DNA of 20,168 nucleotides from an uncultured Muribaculaceae bacterium. GTDB lineage: Bacteria; Bacteroidota; Bacteroidia; Bacteroidales; Muribaculaceae. Each line of letters begins with the position of its first letter. Position 1 is the stretch's first letter. The notes beneath the pieces were generated by a model, which worked only from the letters and a program-made list of their open reading frames with translations, made no database searches and was not told the origin of the DNA. A program made the position numbers and the translations under genes. Shown piece after piece: positions 1-7,326 of this stretch. The stretch lies in NCBI GenBank assembly GCA_910577465.1, contig CAJTMM010000022.1, forward strand, positions 1 through 20,168, read 5' to 3'.

Positions 1-5
1 GGAGA

Positions 6-22
6 GAGGGCATCTTGCCCTC
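6..22 (-). repeat. palindromic repeat, copy 1 (inverted orientation)
   Basis: GAGGGCATCTTGCCCTC is the reverse complement of the copy at 147-163. It has 7-8 bp arms around a 3-nt loop. It lies downstream of the MNT gene. Confidence 0.85.
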
Positions 23-87
23 TTTATGGTGGGGTGGGATTTTGAGTAGGGTAGGGTCGTGGGGTAGGGTTTGTTGGTGAGTGATAT

Positions 88-104
88 GAGGGCAGGATGC
101 CCTC
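88..104 (+). repeat. palindromic repeat, copy 2
   Basis: GAGGGCAGGATGCCCTC is followed by the conserved tail GCTCCGACGGG (105-115). It is the same element as at 147, 1009 and 2340. Confidence 0.85.
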
Positions 105-146
105 GCTCCGACGGGTTTGATGCGGTTTTGTTTGTGTTTTTGATAC

Positions 147-190
147 GAGGGCAAGATGCCCTCGCCCCGGGATGCTCTCGCTCCGACGGG
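147..190 (+). repeat. palindromic repeat, copy 3, with an adjoining half copy
   Basis: GAGGGCAAGATGCCCTC lies at 147-163. It is followed at 169-190 by a half element (GGATGCTCTCGCTCCGACGG) that repeats the right arm and tail. Copies 2 and 3 form a local cluster 3' of the HEPN/MNT module. Confidence 0.85.
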
Positions 191-207
191 GGAGCGGAAT
201 GTAGGTT

Positions 208-504
208 TTAGATTAAAATTCCGGTCTTAAGGATGTCGGAGTACAAAGGATTGGTCTTATCTTCGGTAAGAAGTACAGGTTCGATTAGATTGCTGATTTT
301 GCGTTTTAGTTTCCACAATAGGGGGGTGTCGGCAAAATAATCGTCGTTGAGACGTTCGACGATTACTGCAATGTCGATATCGCTGTCGGCGTTATATGTG
401 CCTTTGCTGAATGAGCCATAAAGATAAAGGGCTTTTAATGGCAAACGTTCCGCAACGGCGGCTTTGTACAGCTGTGCCAATTTTATAGCTTGCTCTTTAT
501 CCAT
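208..504 (-). CDS. MNT-type nucleotidyltransferase, putative antitoxin of a HEPN/MNT pair
   Basis: The 98-residue protein is a minimal nucleotidyltransferase of the MNT/KNTase-like superfamily. The signature is clear: Gly30-Ser31, Gly35, then Ser41-Asp42-x-Asp44, which supplies the first two metal-binding carboxylates. Glu75 in a following beta-strand region could be the third. In characterised MNT/HEPN systems the MNT protein is the antitoxin and modifies (AMPylates) or binds the HEPN partner; that role is inferred here. The start ATG lies inside the last codons of the upstream HEPN gene (22-nt overlap), which suggests translational coupling and a fixed stoichiometry. The length is normal for this small family. 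The protein could also be an orphan nucleotidyltransferase with no toxin role. Confidence 0.85.
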   Translation of the reverse strand: MDKEQAIKLAQLYKAAVAERLPLKALYLYGSFSKGTYNADSDIDIAVIVERLNDDYFADTPLLWKLKRKISNLIEPVLLTEDKTNPLYSDILKTGILI

Positions 505-869
505 AATCTCAATTCGTCAGTTAGTTTAAGAAGTTCCTTGCAACGGTGAGCCGTAAGGTTTTTCATCAGTCTCTCCTTATATGAGGGATAACGAGCTTCG
601 ATATTCAAAGGTTCGAGAATGTCTATGAAGTCGAGTTGCTCTTCTGTCATGTCTTTGTAGAGTCCGGTTATTTCAGCTAAACGCGCAAGGCTGTGAATTT
701 TCAACGGTGGTTCGTCGGATACGTTGCTCCAATATGCTTTCAGAATCTTTTCAATCACTTGATGGCACATGAAGCCCACATAAAGGTAACGTTTGGTCTC
801 GAACATTGCATTGGCGGTATCGAAATCGTAATCCGACATTTCAACCCAATATGTTACCTTCTCAGTCAT
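483..869 (-). CDS. HEPN domain protein, putative toxin partner of the MNT gene
   Basis: This 128-residue, mainly helical protein matches the HEPN family (PF05168 type). Its core helix at residues 32-46 carries the usual Gln-x-x-Glu-Lys-x-Leu-Lys-Ala pattern, followed by a His-Ser-Leu segment near 59-61 and an Arg-Tyr-Pro segment at 93-95. The open frame extends much further upstream, but that part is low-complexity and crosses repeat DNA. The ATG at 869 is therefore chosen: it begins a typical HEPN N-terminus and lies about 30 nt after a TATATTTG box. The RNase motif R-x4-6-H of active HEPN toxins is not seen; the nearest is Arg100-x7-His108, so RNase activity is uncertain. The 3' end overlaps the MNT start by 22 nt, and the two genes form one operon. 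Confidence 0.82.
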   Translation of the reverse strand: MTEKVTYWVEMSDYDFDTANAMFETKRYLYVGFMCHQVIEKILKAYWSNVSDEPPLKIHSLARLAEITGLYKDMTEEQLDFIDILEPLNIEARYPSYKERLMKNLTAHRCKELLKLTDELRLWIKSKL

Positions 870-881
870 TGTGTGTGGATG

Positions 882-908
882 TATTTGCTTTTTTGTATCG
901 CAAATATA
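882..908 (-). promoter_or_regulatory. promoter box and overlapping inverted repeat of the HEPN/MNT operon
   Basis: On the minus strand TATATTTG (908-901) matches the -7 consensus and lies 31 nt upstream of the HEPN ATG. It overlaps one arm of the inverted repeat TATTTGC (882-888) / GCAAATA (900-906). This position fits an operator for autoregulation, as is common in toxin-antitoxin operons. No good -33 element is seen. Confidence 0.55.
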
Positions 909-936
909 GTGATTGTCGTTGATATAGTAACGGTGG

Positions 937-973
937 ATGCTGAATTTTAAGCGGTAATTTTGTATGTTTGTGG
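937..973 (+). repeat. 37-base direct repeat, copy A, with promoter-like boxes
   Basis: It matches 2433-2469 at 36 of 37 bases (A in place of G at the fourteenth base). It contains two overlapping-phase TAnnTTTG boxes (TAATTTTG at 955-962 and TATGTTTG at 963-970). No plus-strand gene follows; transcription from here would run antisense into pncB. Confidence 0.85.
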
Positions 974-1008
974 GTGAGGGCGGTTCTGTGGGTGGGTGTT
1001 TTTTGTAC

Positions 1009-1025
1009 GAGGGCAGGATGCCCTC
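1009..1025 (+). repeat. palindromic repeat, copy 4
   Basis: GAGGGCAGGATGCCCTC is followed by GCTTCGGGG, a diverged tail. It ends 20 nt from the stop of pncB. Confidence 0.85.
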
Positions 1026-1045
1026 GCTTCGGGGTGTACGCGGTT

Positions 1046-2260
1046 TTATGGGGTGGTGGGGGTGAGGTGGAGGGTGGACATAAAGCGGCGTACGGTGTCG
1101 GGGTCGCCGGTGTATTTGCCCCGGTCTTCGCTGAGTTTGCAGGTGGAGCTGTAGAATGGCCAGGATTCGGTGATTTTTACGGCAAGCAGTTTTATGACTA
1201 TGTTGAGTGGTTTTATGCCCGGAAAATCGTTGGTGAAGTGTGTGCCTATGCCGAATGATGGCAGGCACAGGTGGCGGGCGTAGTCGTTGATGGCAATGGC
1301 GCTGTCTACGTCAAGCCCGTTGCTGAATACAATGCGTTTGTAGCGTGGGTCAATGCCGAGTGAGCGGTATTTGGCGAGAATTTTGTTGAGTTGGTCGATG
1401 TTGTCGCCGGAATCTACGCGCAGTCCTTTGAACATGTTGGCATAGTCTTCGGAAAAGTTAAGGCTGAAAATGCGCCATCCGTATGTGTCGTAGAGGAATG
1501 TGCCGAGGGCTCCGCGGTAGGTGTGCGCCCATGCAGCCATGGCTATGTTATTAGCCATGAGTGGGCCGTACATGCCAGCTATGGCACAGATGAGCTCGTG
1601 TGCCATGGTGCCTACGGGTGTGAGGTCGTATTTCATGGATAGATACACATTACTGGATCCGGTGAAGCGTCCCGTGCCATTGGTGGTGTCCCGGCAGTGT
1701 TTCATGGCGCGTACCGCGGTGTCCTGTGCCTGGAATGATGCGCGGCGTCGTGTGCCAAAGTCGCTGAAATAGCACCCGGCTTGGATGAGCCGTCGAGCTT
1801 TGTCGGCCGACAGGCGGTAGTAAGCGTCGTAGTCAAGGGCGTGGGTCTGTCCGGTGACCATGTAGTAAAGCTCGGATACGATGGCGAGTACCTTGACTTC
1901 AAGCAGTATGGTGTTGCACCAGCTGCCTTCGAATTCTATGCTGAGGTGTCCCCGGCTATCTTGAGCGACGGTGACCCACCGGCGGTCGTAGCGGAAGCCT
2001 TGCAGGAATCTGTAGAACCATGATGGTATGTAGGGGCATCTGCGTTGCATGAAGGCAATCTCCTGGTCGGTTATCACCACGTTTTCGAGCATGGCTATCT
2101 GTTGGCGCACGAGTTTGTCGAAGCCGGGCGGATATATCGTGTCGTTGCGGTCGATAAACCGGTAGCGGACATGGGCGCGTGGATAGTTGTCGATGACGGC
2201 GCAGCACATTGAGAACTTGTATAGGTCGTCGTCGGTGAAGTGGGTGATTATCTGTCGCAT
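1046..2260 (-). CDS. pncB: nicotinate phosphoribosyltransferase
   Basis: PncB converts nicotinate and PRPP to nicotinate mononucleotide in the Preiss-Handler route of NAD salvage, in the cytoplasm, with ATP hydrolysis. The 404-residue length matches bacterial PncB. Diagnostic segments are an FGTRRR stretch at 168-173, Gly217-Thr-Met-Ala-His221-Glu (His221 aligns with the histidine phosphorylated in the Salmonella enzyme, known there as His219), RVDSGDN at 281-287, an SNGLDVDS stretch at 313-320 and a GIGT phosphate-binding loop at 337-340. The N-terminus starts exactly at the expected family start, MRQIITHFTDDDLYKFSM. The gene stands alone. It is bracketed by two palindromic repeats and by two copies of a 37-base repeat. 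A weak TAATTTG-like box lies just upstream on the minus strand. Confidence 0.95.
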   Translation of the reverse strand: MRQIITHFTDDDLYKFSMCCAVIDNYPRAHVRYRFIDRNDTIYPPGFDKLVRQQIAMLENVVITDQEIAFMQRRCPYIPSWFYRFLQGFRYDRRWVTVAQDSRGHLSIEFEGSWCNTILLEVKVLAIVSELYYMVTGQTHALDYDAYYRLSADKARRLIQAGCYFSDFGTRRRASFQAQDTAVRAMKHCRDTTNGTGRFTGSSNVYLSMKYDLTPVGTMAHELICAIAGMYGPLMANNIAMAAWAHTYRGALGTFLYDTYGWRIFSLNFSEDYANMFKGLRVDSGDNIDQLNKILAKYRSLGIDPRYKRIVFSNGLDVDSAIAINDYARHLCLPSFGIGTHFTNDFPGIKPLNIVIKLLAVKITESWPFYSSTCKLSEDRGKYTGDPDTVRRFMSTLHLTPTTP

Positions 2261-2339
2261 AAGTCGTGGTGTTTTTATGGAGCAAACAAATTAGCGTGAC
2301 ATAATGTTGAGCGGGGGAGGGTGGTTTGCGGGGTGGCAC

Positions 2340-2356
2340 GAGGGCAGGATGCCCTC
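2340..2356 (+). repeat. palindromic repeat, copy 5
   Basis: GAGGGCAGGATGCCCTC has the tail GCTCCGACAG. It lies upstream of pncB (minus) and ogt (plus), in the divergent intergenic region. Confidence 0.85.
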
Positions 2357-2432
2357 GCTCCGACAGAGTTGGTGGGATTTTTGGTGGTGGTTTGTAGTTG
2401 CTTTTGTTGGTACAAGAATAAGGTGACTGAGA

Positions 2433-2469
2433 ATGCTGAATTTTAGGCGGTAATTTTGTATGTTTGTGG
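2433..2469 (+). promoter_or_regulatory. 37-base direct repeat, copy B, probable promoter of ogt
   Basis: This is the second copy of the 37-base repeat. TAATTTTG (2451-2458) and TATGTTTG (2459-2466) both match the Bacteroidetes -7 box. The repeat ends one base before the ogt ATG at 2471, so the transcript would have little or no leader. No clear -33 TTG is seen at 19 nt spacing. Confidence 0.65.
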
Positions 2470-2470
2470 A

Positions 2471-3025
2471 ATGGAAAGATTTGATGAGAATATGGAGCGT
2501 GTGATGAGGGTGTGGCGGTATGCGGCGCCGTGCGGTGAGTTGGTACTGGGTGCTTATGGCGACAGGCTGTGTATGTGTGACTGGGCCACGGATGGTGTGG
2601 CTCGCGGTGTGGTGATGTCGCGGCTGACGCACGGACTGGGTGCAGTGCTGTCGGAGGAACGGGTGCCGGTGCTGGAGATGGCTGCGCGGCAGCTTGATGA
2701 GTATTTTGCCGGCGAGCGGGAGGAGTTCAGCGTGCCGTTGCTGCCTGTGGGTACGGATTTTCAGCAGAGGGTGTGGCGTGAGCTTATGAATGTGCCGTAT
2801 GGTTGCACGGTGCCGTATCGTTACATAGCTAAAGTTATAGGGCAACCTCAGGCAGTGCGCGCTGTGGCGGGTGCGATAGGTGCCAACGGGCTGTCGCTGT
2901 TCATCCCGTGCCATAGGGTAGTGGGTAGCGATGGGAGTTTGACGGGCTATGCGGGCGGTCTTGAAGCGAAGCAGTATCTGCTGAACTTGGAGCGGAGATG
3001 CCGCAAGGTATTGGGGCTTGGATAA
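2471..3025 (+). CDS. ogt: methylated-DNA--[protein]-cysteine S-methyltransferase
   Basis: This suicide DNA repair protein removes methyl groups from O6-methylguanine and O4-methylthymine onto its own cysteine. The active site Pro-Cys147-His-Arg-Val follows a DNA-binding helical segment with Arg130 (arginine-finger position) and the conserved Asn139. A downstream GGLEAK segment completes the C-terminal domain. The protein has 184 residues, is close to Ogt length, and lacks an Ada regulatory domain. An in-frame TTG at 2456 would add five residues, but it lies inside a promoter-like repeat, so ATG 2471 is preferred; ATG 2492 is also possible. If the TAATTTTG box at 2451-2458 is used, the transcript would have a leader of fewer than about 10 nt. 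Confidence 0.93.
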   Translation: MERFDENMERVMRVWRYAAPCGELVLGAYGDRLCMCDWATDGVARGVVMSRLTHGLGAVLSEERVPVLEMAARQLDEYFAGEREEFSVPLLPVGTDFQQRVWRELMNVPYGCTVPYRYIAKVIGQPQAVRAVAGAIGANGLSLFIPCHRVVGSDGSLTGYAGGLEAKQYLLNLERRCRKVLGLG

Positions 3026-3040
3026 GGATTGTTATCTTTG
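3011..3040 (+). promoter_or_regulatory. promoter of the DUF4261-like gene
   Basis: TTGG (3011-3014) and TATCTTTG (3033-3040) are spaced by 18 nt. The -33 part lies inside the last codons of ogt. The start ATG follows 65 nt downstream. Confidence 0.65.
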
Positions 3041-3104
3041 CGGTGGTAATGAAGCCGAATGAGTAAACGTATAAATAGTAAACACATATAAGGTTTATTA
3101 GAAA

Positions 3105-3884
3105 ATGGAAAAGGATAATCAAGACAAGAGATTTAGATTGATAGAGGTGCTTACGCTGTCGAAACCGAAATGGGATTGCGGGAAGTTTGTGAAGGAGGTA
3201 AATGCAGATTCCGGACTGAAGGGGGCGAATGTGACGGTTGTTGACCAGGGTGTGGAGATAGAGTCGGAGAGCGGGCGATATTTAGCGTATGTCGTGCCGG
3301 TGGACAATCCTGTGCCCGATGGAGAAGCTGAGGAGTGGGCCCGTATAAATTATCTATGGGACGGCGCCGATAAGGTTGCACGCAAGCACAAGGCGCATGT
3401 GCTGGTGCTTATGGCGACAGAGGATGAGGATGTGATGTCCTGTGCCGGGGATTTCGTGAGGATAGTATGTGCGGCATTGAAACAGAAGTGTGTGACGGGT
3501 GTGGAAATGAACGATGTGCTGCTATCGCCCGAATATTATATGAAAGAAGCTAAATCGGCTTTTGCCAACGGGGAGGTGCCGCTGCATAATCTGGTATGGA
3601 TAGGGGTGCATGTGGATGATACGCATAAGGGGTTCTATACGTACGGTATGCGTAAATTGGGCAAGGAGGAGATGGAGGTGTATGCCGATGCCGACCTTGG
3701 CGATATACGGGCGTATGTGGTGATGCTGGCGTTGTATGTGTTGAGTTATGATGTGACGTTGCGCGACGGAGAGACAATAGGGTTCTCCGAGGAACAGAAG
3801 CTGACAATCAAACTCAGTGAGGGTATAGCCATTGAAGGCGATACTCTGAAAGTGGAGTATGATAAGGATTGGATGAAGGGATGA
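3105..3884 (+). CDS. DUF4261-like protein of unknown function
   Basis: The 259-residue soluble protein has no signal peptide and no clear membrane segment. The second half resembles DUF4261 proteins: a TYGMRKLGKEEMEV stretch near residues 184-197 and a DGETIGFSEEQK stretch near 225-236. This assignment is from memory of the family pattern and no profile was run. An N-terminal part (about 10-75) with alternating strands leads into a HKAHVLVL segment near 93-100. The family has no established function; it often occurs singly or near immunity-type genes, but neither is visible here. The gene has its own promoter (TATCTTTG at 3033-3040) lying across the end of ogt. It converges with gluQ across a gap of only 29 nt. 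Confidence 0.8.
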   Translation: MEKDNQDKRFRLIEVLTLSKPKWDCGKFVKEVNADSGLKGANVTVVDQGVEIESESGRYLAYVVPVDNPVPDGEAEEWARINYLWDGADKVARKHKAHVLVLMATEDEDVMSCAGDFVRIVCAALKQKCVTGVEMNDVLLSPEYYMKEAKSAFANGEVPLHNLVWIGVHVDDTHKGFYTYGMRKLGKEEMEVYADADLGDIRAYVVMLALYVLSYDVTLRDGETIGFSEEQKLTIKLSEGIAIEGDTLKVEYDKDWMKG

Positions 3885-3913
3885 CCATGCGGGTGTAAAT
3901 CCGGGAATGGATG

Positions 3914-4867
3914 TCAGATGCGGATGGTGGGGGCGGGGGTGATTTTGCTCCAGGAGAAGAGGGGGATGAGGTCGGCGGGACGGCAGGGGGCGTTGTCGGG
4001 CGTGAGCCGGGCTATGGCTGCGAGACTGCCAATGATTTCCTCCGGGGTGTGGCGCGAGCGCAGCTCGGCAAGGTTCAGGGACCGGTCGCGCTTGGAGAGT
4101 CGCATGCCTTGTGCGTTGCACAGGAGGGGGAGGTGTGTGAATGTGGGAGCGGGGTAGCCGAGCAGACGGTATAGATAGAGTTGCTGCGCCGTGGAGGTGA
4201 GCAGGTCGTTGCCGCGTACCACTTCGGTGATGCCCATCAAGGCATCGTCGACAACGACCGCGAGCTGGTATGCCCATGCACCGTCGGCGCGTTGCAGTAC
4301 GAAATCGCCGCAATGTGTTGCCAGATTTACTCTCTGAGCGCCGCAAAGGGTGTCGGTGAAGGAGATGTCCATGTCGGGGACAAAAAGGCGTGTAGCGTGT
4401 CGGTGTGGCGTTTCCGGGGTAGTGTCGAATGGTGGCTCATGAGCGGGACGGCATGTGCCGGGATATATGATGCGACCGTCGGAGATGTGGGGTGCCTGTG
4501 TGGCGAGGATGTCGGCACGTGTGCAGAAGCAGGGGTAGGTGAGTCCGGCGTCCTGCAGCCGGCGGAGGGCGTGGCTGTATATGCCGGTGCGGCGGCTCTG
4601 GCTGTAGGGTCCGTGAGGACCTTTGTCGTCAAGCCCGCCCTCGTCCCATGTGAGTCCGAGCCACTGCAGGTCGTCCTCAATCTGCCGGGCATATTCATAT
4701 TTTGACCTCTGCGGGTCGAGGTCTTCGATGCGTAGCACCCATTTCCCGCCTTGTGAGCGTATGGAAAGCCATGACATCAGGGCGGTGAACAGGTTGCCGA
4801 GATGCATCCTGCCCGAGGGTGACGGGGCAAAGCGCCCCTTCTTAGGTGCGGTGTGCACGATGGTCAT
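3914..4867 (-). CDS. gluQ: glutamyl-Q tRNA(Asp) synthetase
   Basis: This is a truncated GluRS paralogue that attaches glutamate to queuosine at the wobble position of tRNA-Asp(QUC). The 317 residues cover only the catalytic half of a GluRS; no anticodon-binding domain is present, as expected for GluQ (YadB). The HIGH-type motif lies in residues 12-25 (RFAPSPSGRMHLGN) and the KMSKS-type motif is RLSKRD at 246-251. Zinc-ligand spacing Cys113-x-Cys115 ... Tyr135-x3-Cys139 fits the YadB zinc site. The start ATG overlaps the stop of the upstream phosphoesterase gene in an ATGA arrangement, so the two are probably translationally coupled. No dksA gene, the common partner in Proteobacteria, is nearby. 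Confidence 0.93.
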   Translation of the reverse strand: MTIVHTAPKKGRFAPSPSGRMHLGNLFTALMSWLSIRSQGGKWVLRIEDLDPQRSKYEYARQIEDDLQWLGLTWDEGGLDDKGPHGPYSQSRRTGIYSHALRRLQDAGLTYPCFCTRADILATQAPHISDGRIIYPGTCRPAHEPPFDTTPETPHRHATRLFVPDMDISFTDTLCGAQRVNLATHCGDFVLQRADGAWAYQLAVVVDDALMGITEVVRGNDLLTSTAQQLYLYRLLGYPAPTFTHLPLLCNAQGMRLSKRDRSLNLAELRSRHTPEEIIGSLAAIARLTPDNAPCRPADLIPLFSWSKITPAPTIRI

Positions 4868-7326
4868 GAATGGAGGGTAAACAGATATATGTTGCCCCCG
4901 AAGTCGGTGATGACGATGGTGTTGCCTGAAAGTGCCGGGGAGCTGAATATAGGCGCACCGACACGGTATTTCCAGATGATTTTACCGTCGGAGGTGTTTA
5001 CTGCATATATAGTCCCGTCGGAGGCTCCCGCAATAACGGTGTCGCCGGCTAAAACCGGACTTGTCTCGATGGTAGATGCGAATGCGCGTGAGTATGGGGC
5101 GGTGAACAGCAAGGCATTGTCCATTACAGTGTTCCATTTCAACTCAAGGGTCTGGCGATCAAGTGCCACAAGCCCTTTATCGGCGGTGCCGAATATAATC
5201 TCGCTATCGGTGACGAGCGGTGTGGAGGTGACGTCGAGATTGTAAGGGATCTGCTTACGCACTATTATGTCGCCGGTACGTGCATTGATGATGAAGAAGC
5301 TTTCGCGGGAGATGAGATAGAGCAGGCTGCCGTGTACTGCCGCTGATGAGCCACGGTTGCGCAGCCCATGTTCCGACAGGCTCCAAACCAATCTGCCTGT
5401 TTCGGCATCATTGCCGTGGAGGGCTGACCATTGGGCTGACCCGATGACCATTCCATCGCCTACGGTCAATGTAGAGGTGGTGCCTTCGCCTTGTTTCCAA
5501 CCGGTGTTGCGCCAGATAAGACGGCCCGTAGCGGCATCGAAAGCCGACAGGCTTTCACCACTTCCGGCATATACGACGCCGTCGCATGCCGTGAGTCCGT
5601 CGATGAGTGCGGGAAGATTCCTGACGGGCAATTGAGTCTGCCAGCGCAGGCTGCCTGTGGCGGCATCAACGGCATAAAGTTGTCCGCAAACGTCTTGTGC
5701 GAAGAGTATGCCACGGTCTATGGCTATGCTGTTCTTTATCGAGTTAGCGACGGGATATTTCCATATCTGCCTGCCGTCGGAGCCATCATAAGCGAATATG
5801 GCGGCATTGCCACGGTGGTTCTCGTCGGTTGATGCGGTGTAGATTTTCCGGTCGTATATCAACGGTGATGTCATGAATATGTTGGAGCCGACGTTGCGTG
5901 TCCATAAGAGACTTGGTGTGCCGGAGAACCGGTTGCCGACGGCATTGTGTGCGGAGTTGCCGAGGAGGTTGGTCCAGTTGTCGCCAAATTCGGCACGGGT
6001 GTCTGATTGCAAAAGAATGAATTTGCTATCTGTTTCGGCGGAGCGTCCGTCCTTGAACAGGCACTTGACTCTGATAACCAGCTCCTTGTCGGTATACGTG
6101 TCATTGAGCGGCATTTCAGCAGTCCAGGTCCAGTCGGTCTGTTTAGTCAATAGTTTATATGGTATTACAGTTTTTCCCTGATAGAGACATGTGTAGGACA
6201 CTTCCCGGACGGGAGAGATTGATGAATAAGCGTTGACTGTGACTGTGGTGGATGATGTGGATCCTTGCGGCGATGCAATGCACAGGTTGCGGTCAAGATA
6301 TGTGTAGCGGAGGTCGGAAGAGAGGTTGCCGTTTTTGTCCACATCAATTACCCGATAGGCATTTGTGGAGTGGTCAATTCCTCCTCTGTTGGGTGTGCTT
6401 GTGGATATGGTGAGAACGTTGCCTTGCTTCTTCATGTGATTTATGTGCCAATGGCCGTAAATCCATGCTTTAAGGTTGTGCTCGTTGAGGTTTATGCTGT
6501 CGGTGTCGCCTTTGTAAATAAATGATTCACCGTGGAAGGGCAGGTCGTGGTTGAATATGACGACCGGAGTGCCAGGTTTGACATGAGCCAGGTCGTTGCG
6601 TAGCCAGCGGCATACGTCGTCGACGGTGTAAGAGGGGGTTACGTCGCCATTTTCCATGGGGGTTACCACGTAGTGCGTGCCGGCAACGTCGAACGAGTAG
6701 TAAACCGGTCCGTAAATGTCCTCAAATACCCCTTCGCCGTATCTGCCATTAACCAAATCGTGGTTACCTATGCAATAGTAAACGGGCAGTCCCATATTAC
6801 GTGTGTTCATGATACGGATATGGTCGTTCAAGCCTTTCTCATAGCAGATATCACCGGTGTGTATTATAAATGCGGCACTTTCGTTGGCTGCATAATCGCG
6901 AATGTTTGCAATCCATTCCTCTTGGTCGGCTGTATCAAATATTTCTGAGTCAGTTATCTGAATGAAGCGGTGTGATCCGTCGCGCGATATATGCGGGTCG
7001 TAGGGTATGAGACCGAAATCGTAAGATGCAGCGGTGGTGTCGACCGGCAGATAGTGGCGGTTCATGGTCTTGTAACCGGAGGGGGTAGTTACGAATACAA
7101 ACCGGGCATCGGGGTGTCCGGAGAGCTGAAATGAGCCGTTTCTGTCGGATTCGGTTACGTTCAATCCGTCGGACACGGAAACTCCTGATATGGATTTTTC
7201 GCCTTTATCCCACAGTCCGTTACCATTGGTATCGACGAAAATTCTTCCGTTAAGCGGGGCGGCGTTGACCGATAGCGCCGATAGGCAGATACAAGCTAAG
7301 ATTTTTATGGTCGGCATCATAGACAT
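4864..7326 (-). CDS. secreted calcineurin-like phosphoesterase fused to a PQQ-type beta-propeller
   Basis: The 820-residue protein has an N-terminal signal peptide (about 1-22), then an N-terminal beta domain with an Asp32-led, EF-hand-like loop (DTNGNGLWDKGE). A metallophosphoesterase domain spans about 118-310, with Gly158-Asp159, Gly187-Asn-His-Asp190, Asn259-His260 and Gly291-His-x-His294. The first metal motif, normally Asp-x-His, reads Asp126-Ser-Glu128. The C-terminal 360 residues or so form a PQQ-like propeller with at least six repeats of the type ATG-x-x-x-W. The substrate is unknown; the protein is probably periplasmic or surface-exposed. Three in-frame ATGs occur at the start (7326, 7320, 7317). 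The first lies inside an inverted repeat, so MMPTIK or MPTIK may be the true N-terminus. It precedes gluQ with a 4-nt overlap. Confidence 0.88.
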   Translation of the reverse strand: MSMMPTIKILACICLSALSVNAAPLNGRIFVDTNGNGLWDKGEKSISGVSVSDGLNVTESDRNGSFQLSGHPDARFVFVTTPSGYKTMNRHYLPVDTTAASYDFGLIPYDPHISRDGSHRFIQITDSEIFDTADQEEWIANIRDYAANESAAFIIHTGDICYEKGLNDHIRIMNTRNMGLPVYYCIGNHDLVNGRYGEGVFEDIYGPVYYSFDVAGTHYVVTPMENGDVTPSYTVDDVCRWLRNDLAHVKPGTPVVIFNHDLPFHGESFIYKGDTDSINLNEHNLKAWIYGHWHINHMKKQGNVLTISTSTPNRGGIDHSTNAYRVIDVDKNGNLSSDLRYTYLDRNLCIASPQGSTSSTTVTVNAYSSISPVREVSYTCLYQGKTVIPYKLLTKQTDWTWTAEMPLNDTYTDKELVIRVKCLFKDGRSAETDSKFILLQSDTRAEFGDNWTNLLGNSAHNAVGNRFSGTPSLLWTRNVGSNIFMTSPLIYDRKIYTASTDENHRGNAAIFAYDGSDGRQIWKYPVANSIKNSIAIDRGILFAQDVCGQLYAVDAATGSLRWQTQLPVRNLPALIDGLTACDGVVYAGSGESLSAFDAATGRLIWRNTGWKQGEGTTSTLTVGDGMVIGSAQWSALHGNDAETGRLVWSLSEHGLRNRGSSAAVHGSLLYLISRESFFIINARTGDIIVRKQIPYNLDVTSTPLVTDSEIIFGTADKGLVALDRQTLELKWNTVMDNALLFTAPYSRAFASTIETSPVLAGDTVIAGASDGTIYAVNTSDGKIIWKYRVGAPIFSSPALSGNTIVITDFGGNIYLFTLHS

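Noticed and set aside
6..190. Clustered palindromic repeats as a CRISPR array
   Set aside because: Spacing is irregular (copies start at 6, 88 and 147), one copy is inverted, there are no uniform spacers, and no cas genes are present.
870..1268. N-terminal extension of the HEPN frame upstream of the chosen ATG
   Set aside because: It would cross the promoter box, the 37-base repeat, a palindromic element and the 3' end of pncB, and it is Pro/His/Arg-rich.
2291..2914. 207-codon minus-strand open frame
   Set aside because: It is antisense to ogt, crosses the intergenic repeats, and is low-complexity His/Pro/Arg-rich.
3522..4346. 274-codon minus-strand open frame
   Set aside because: It overlaps the DUF4261-like gene on the other strand and gluQ in another frame. 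It is rich in Arg, His and Pro and has no recognisable domain.
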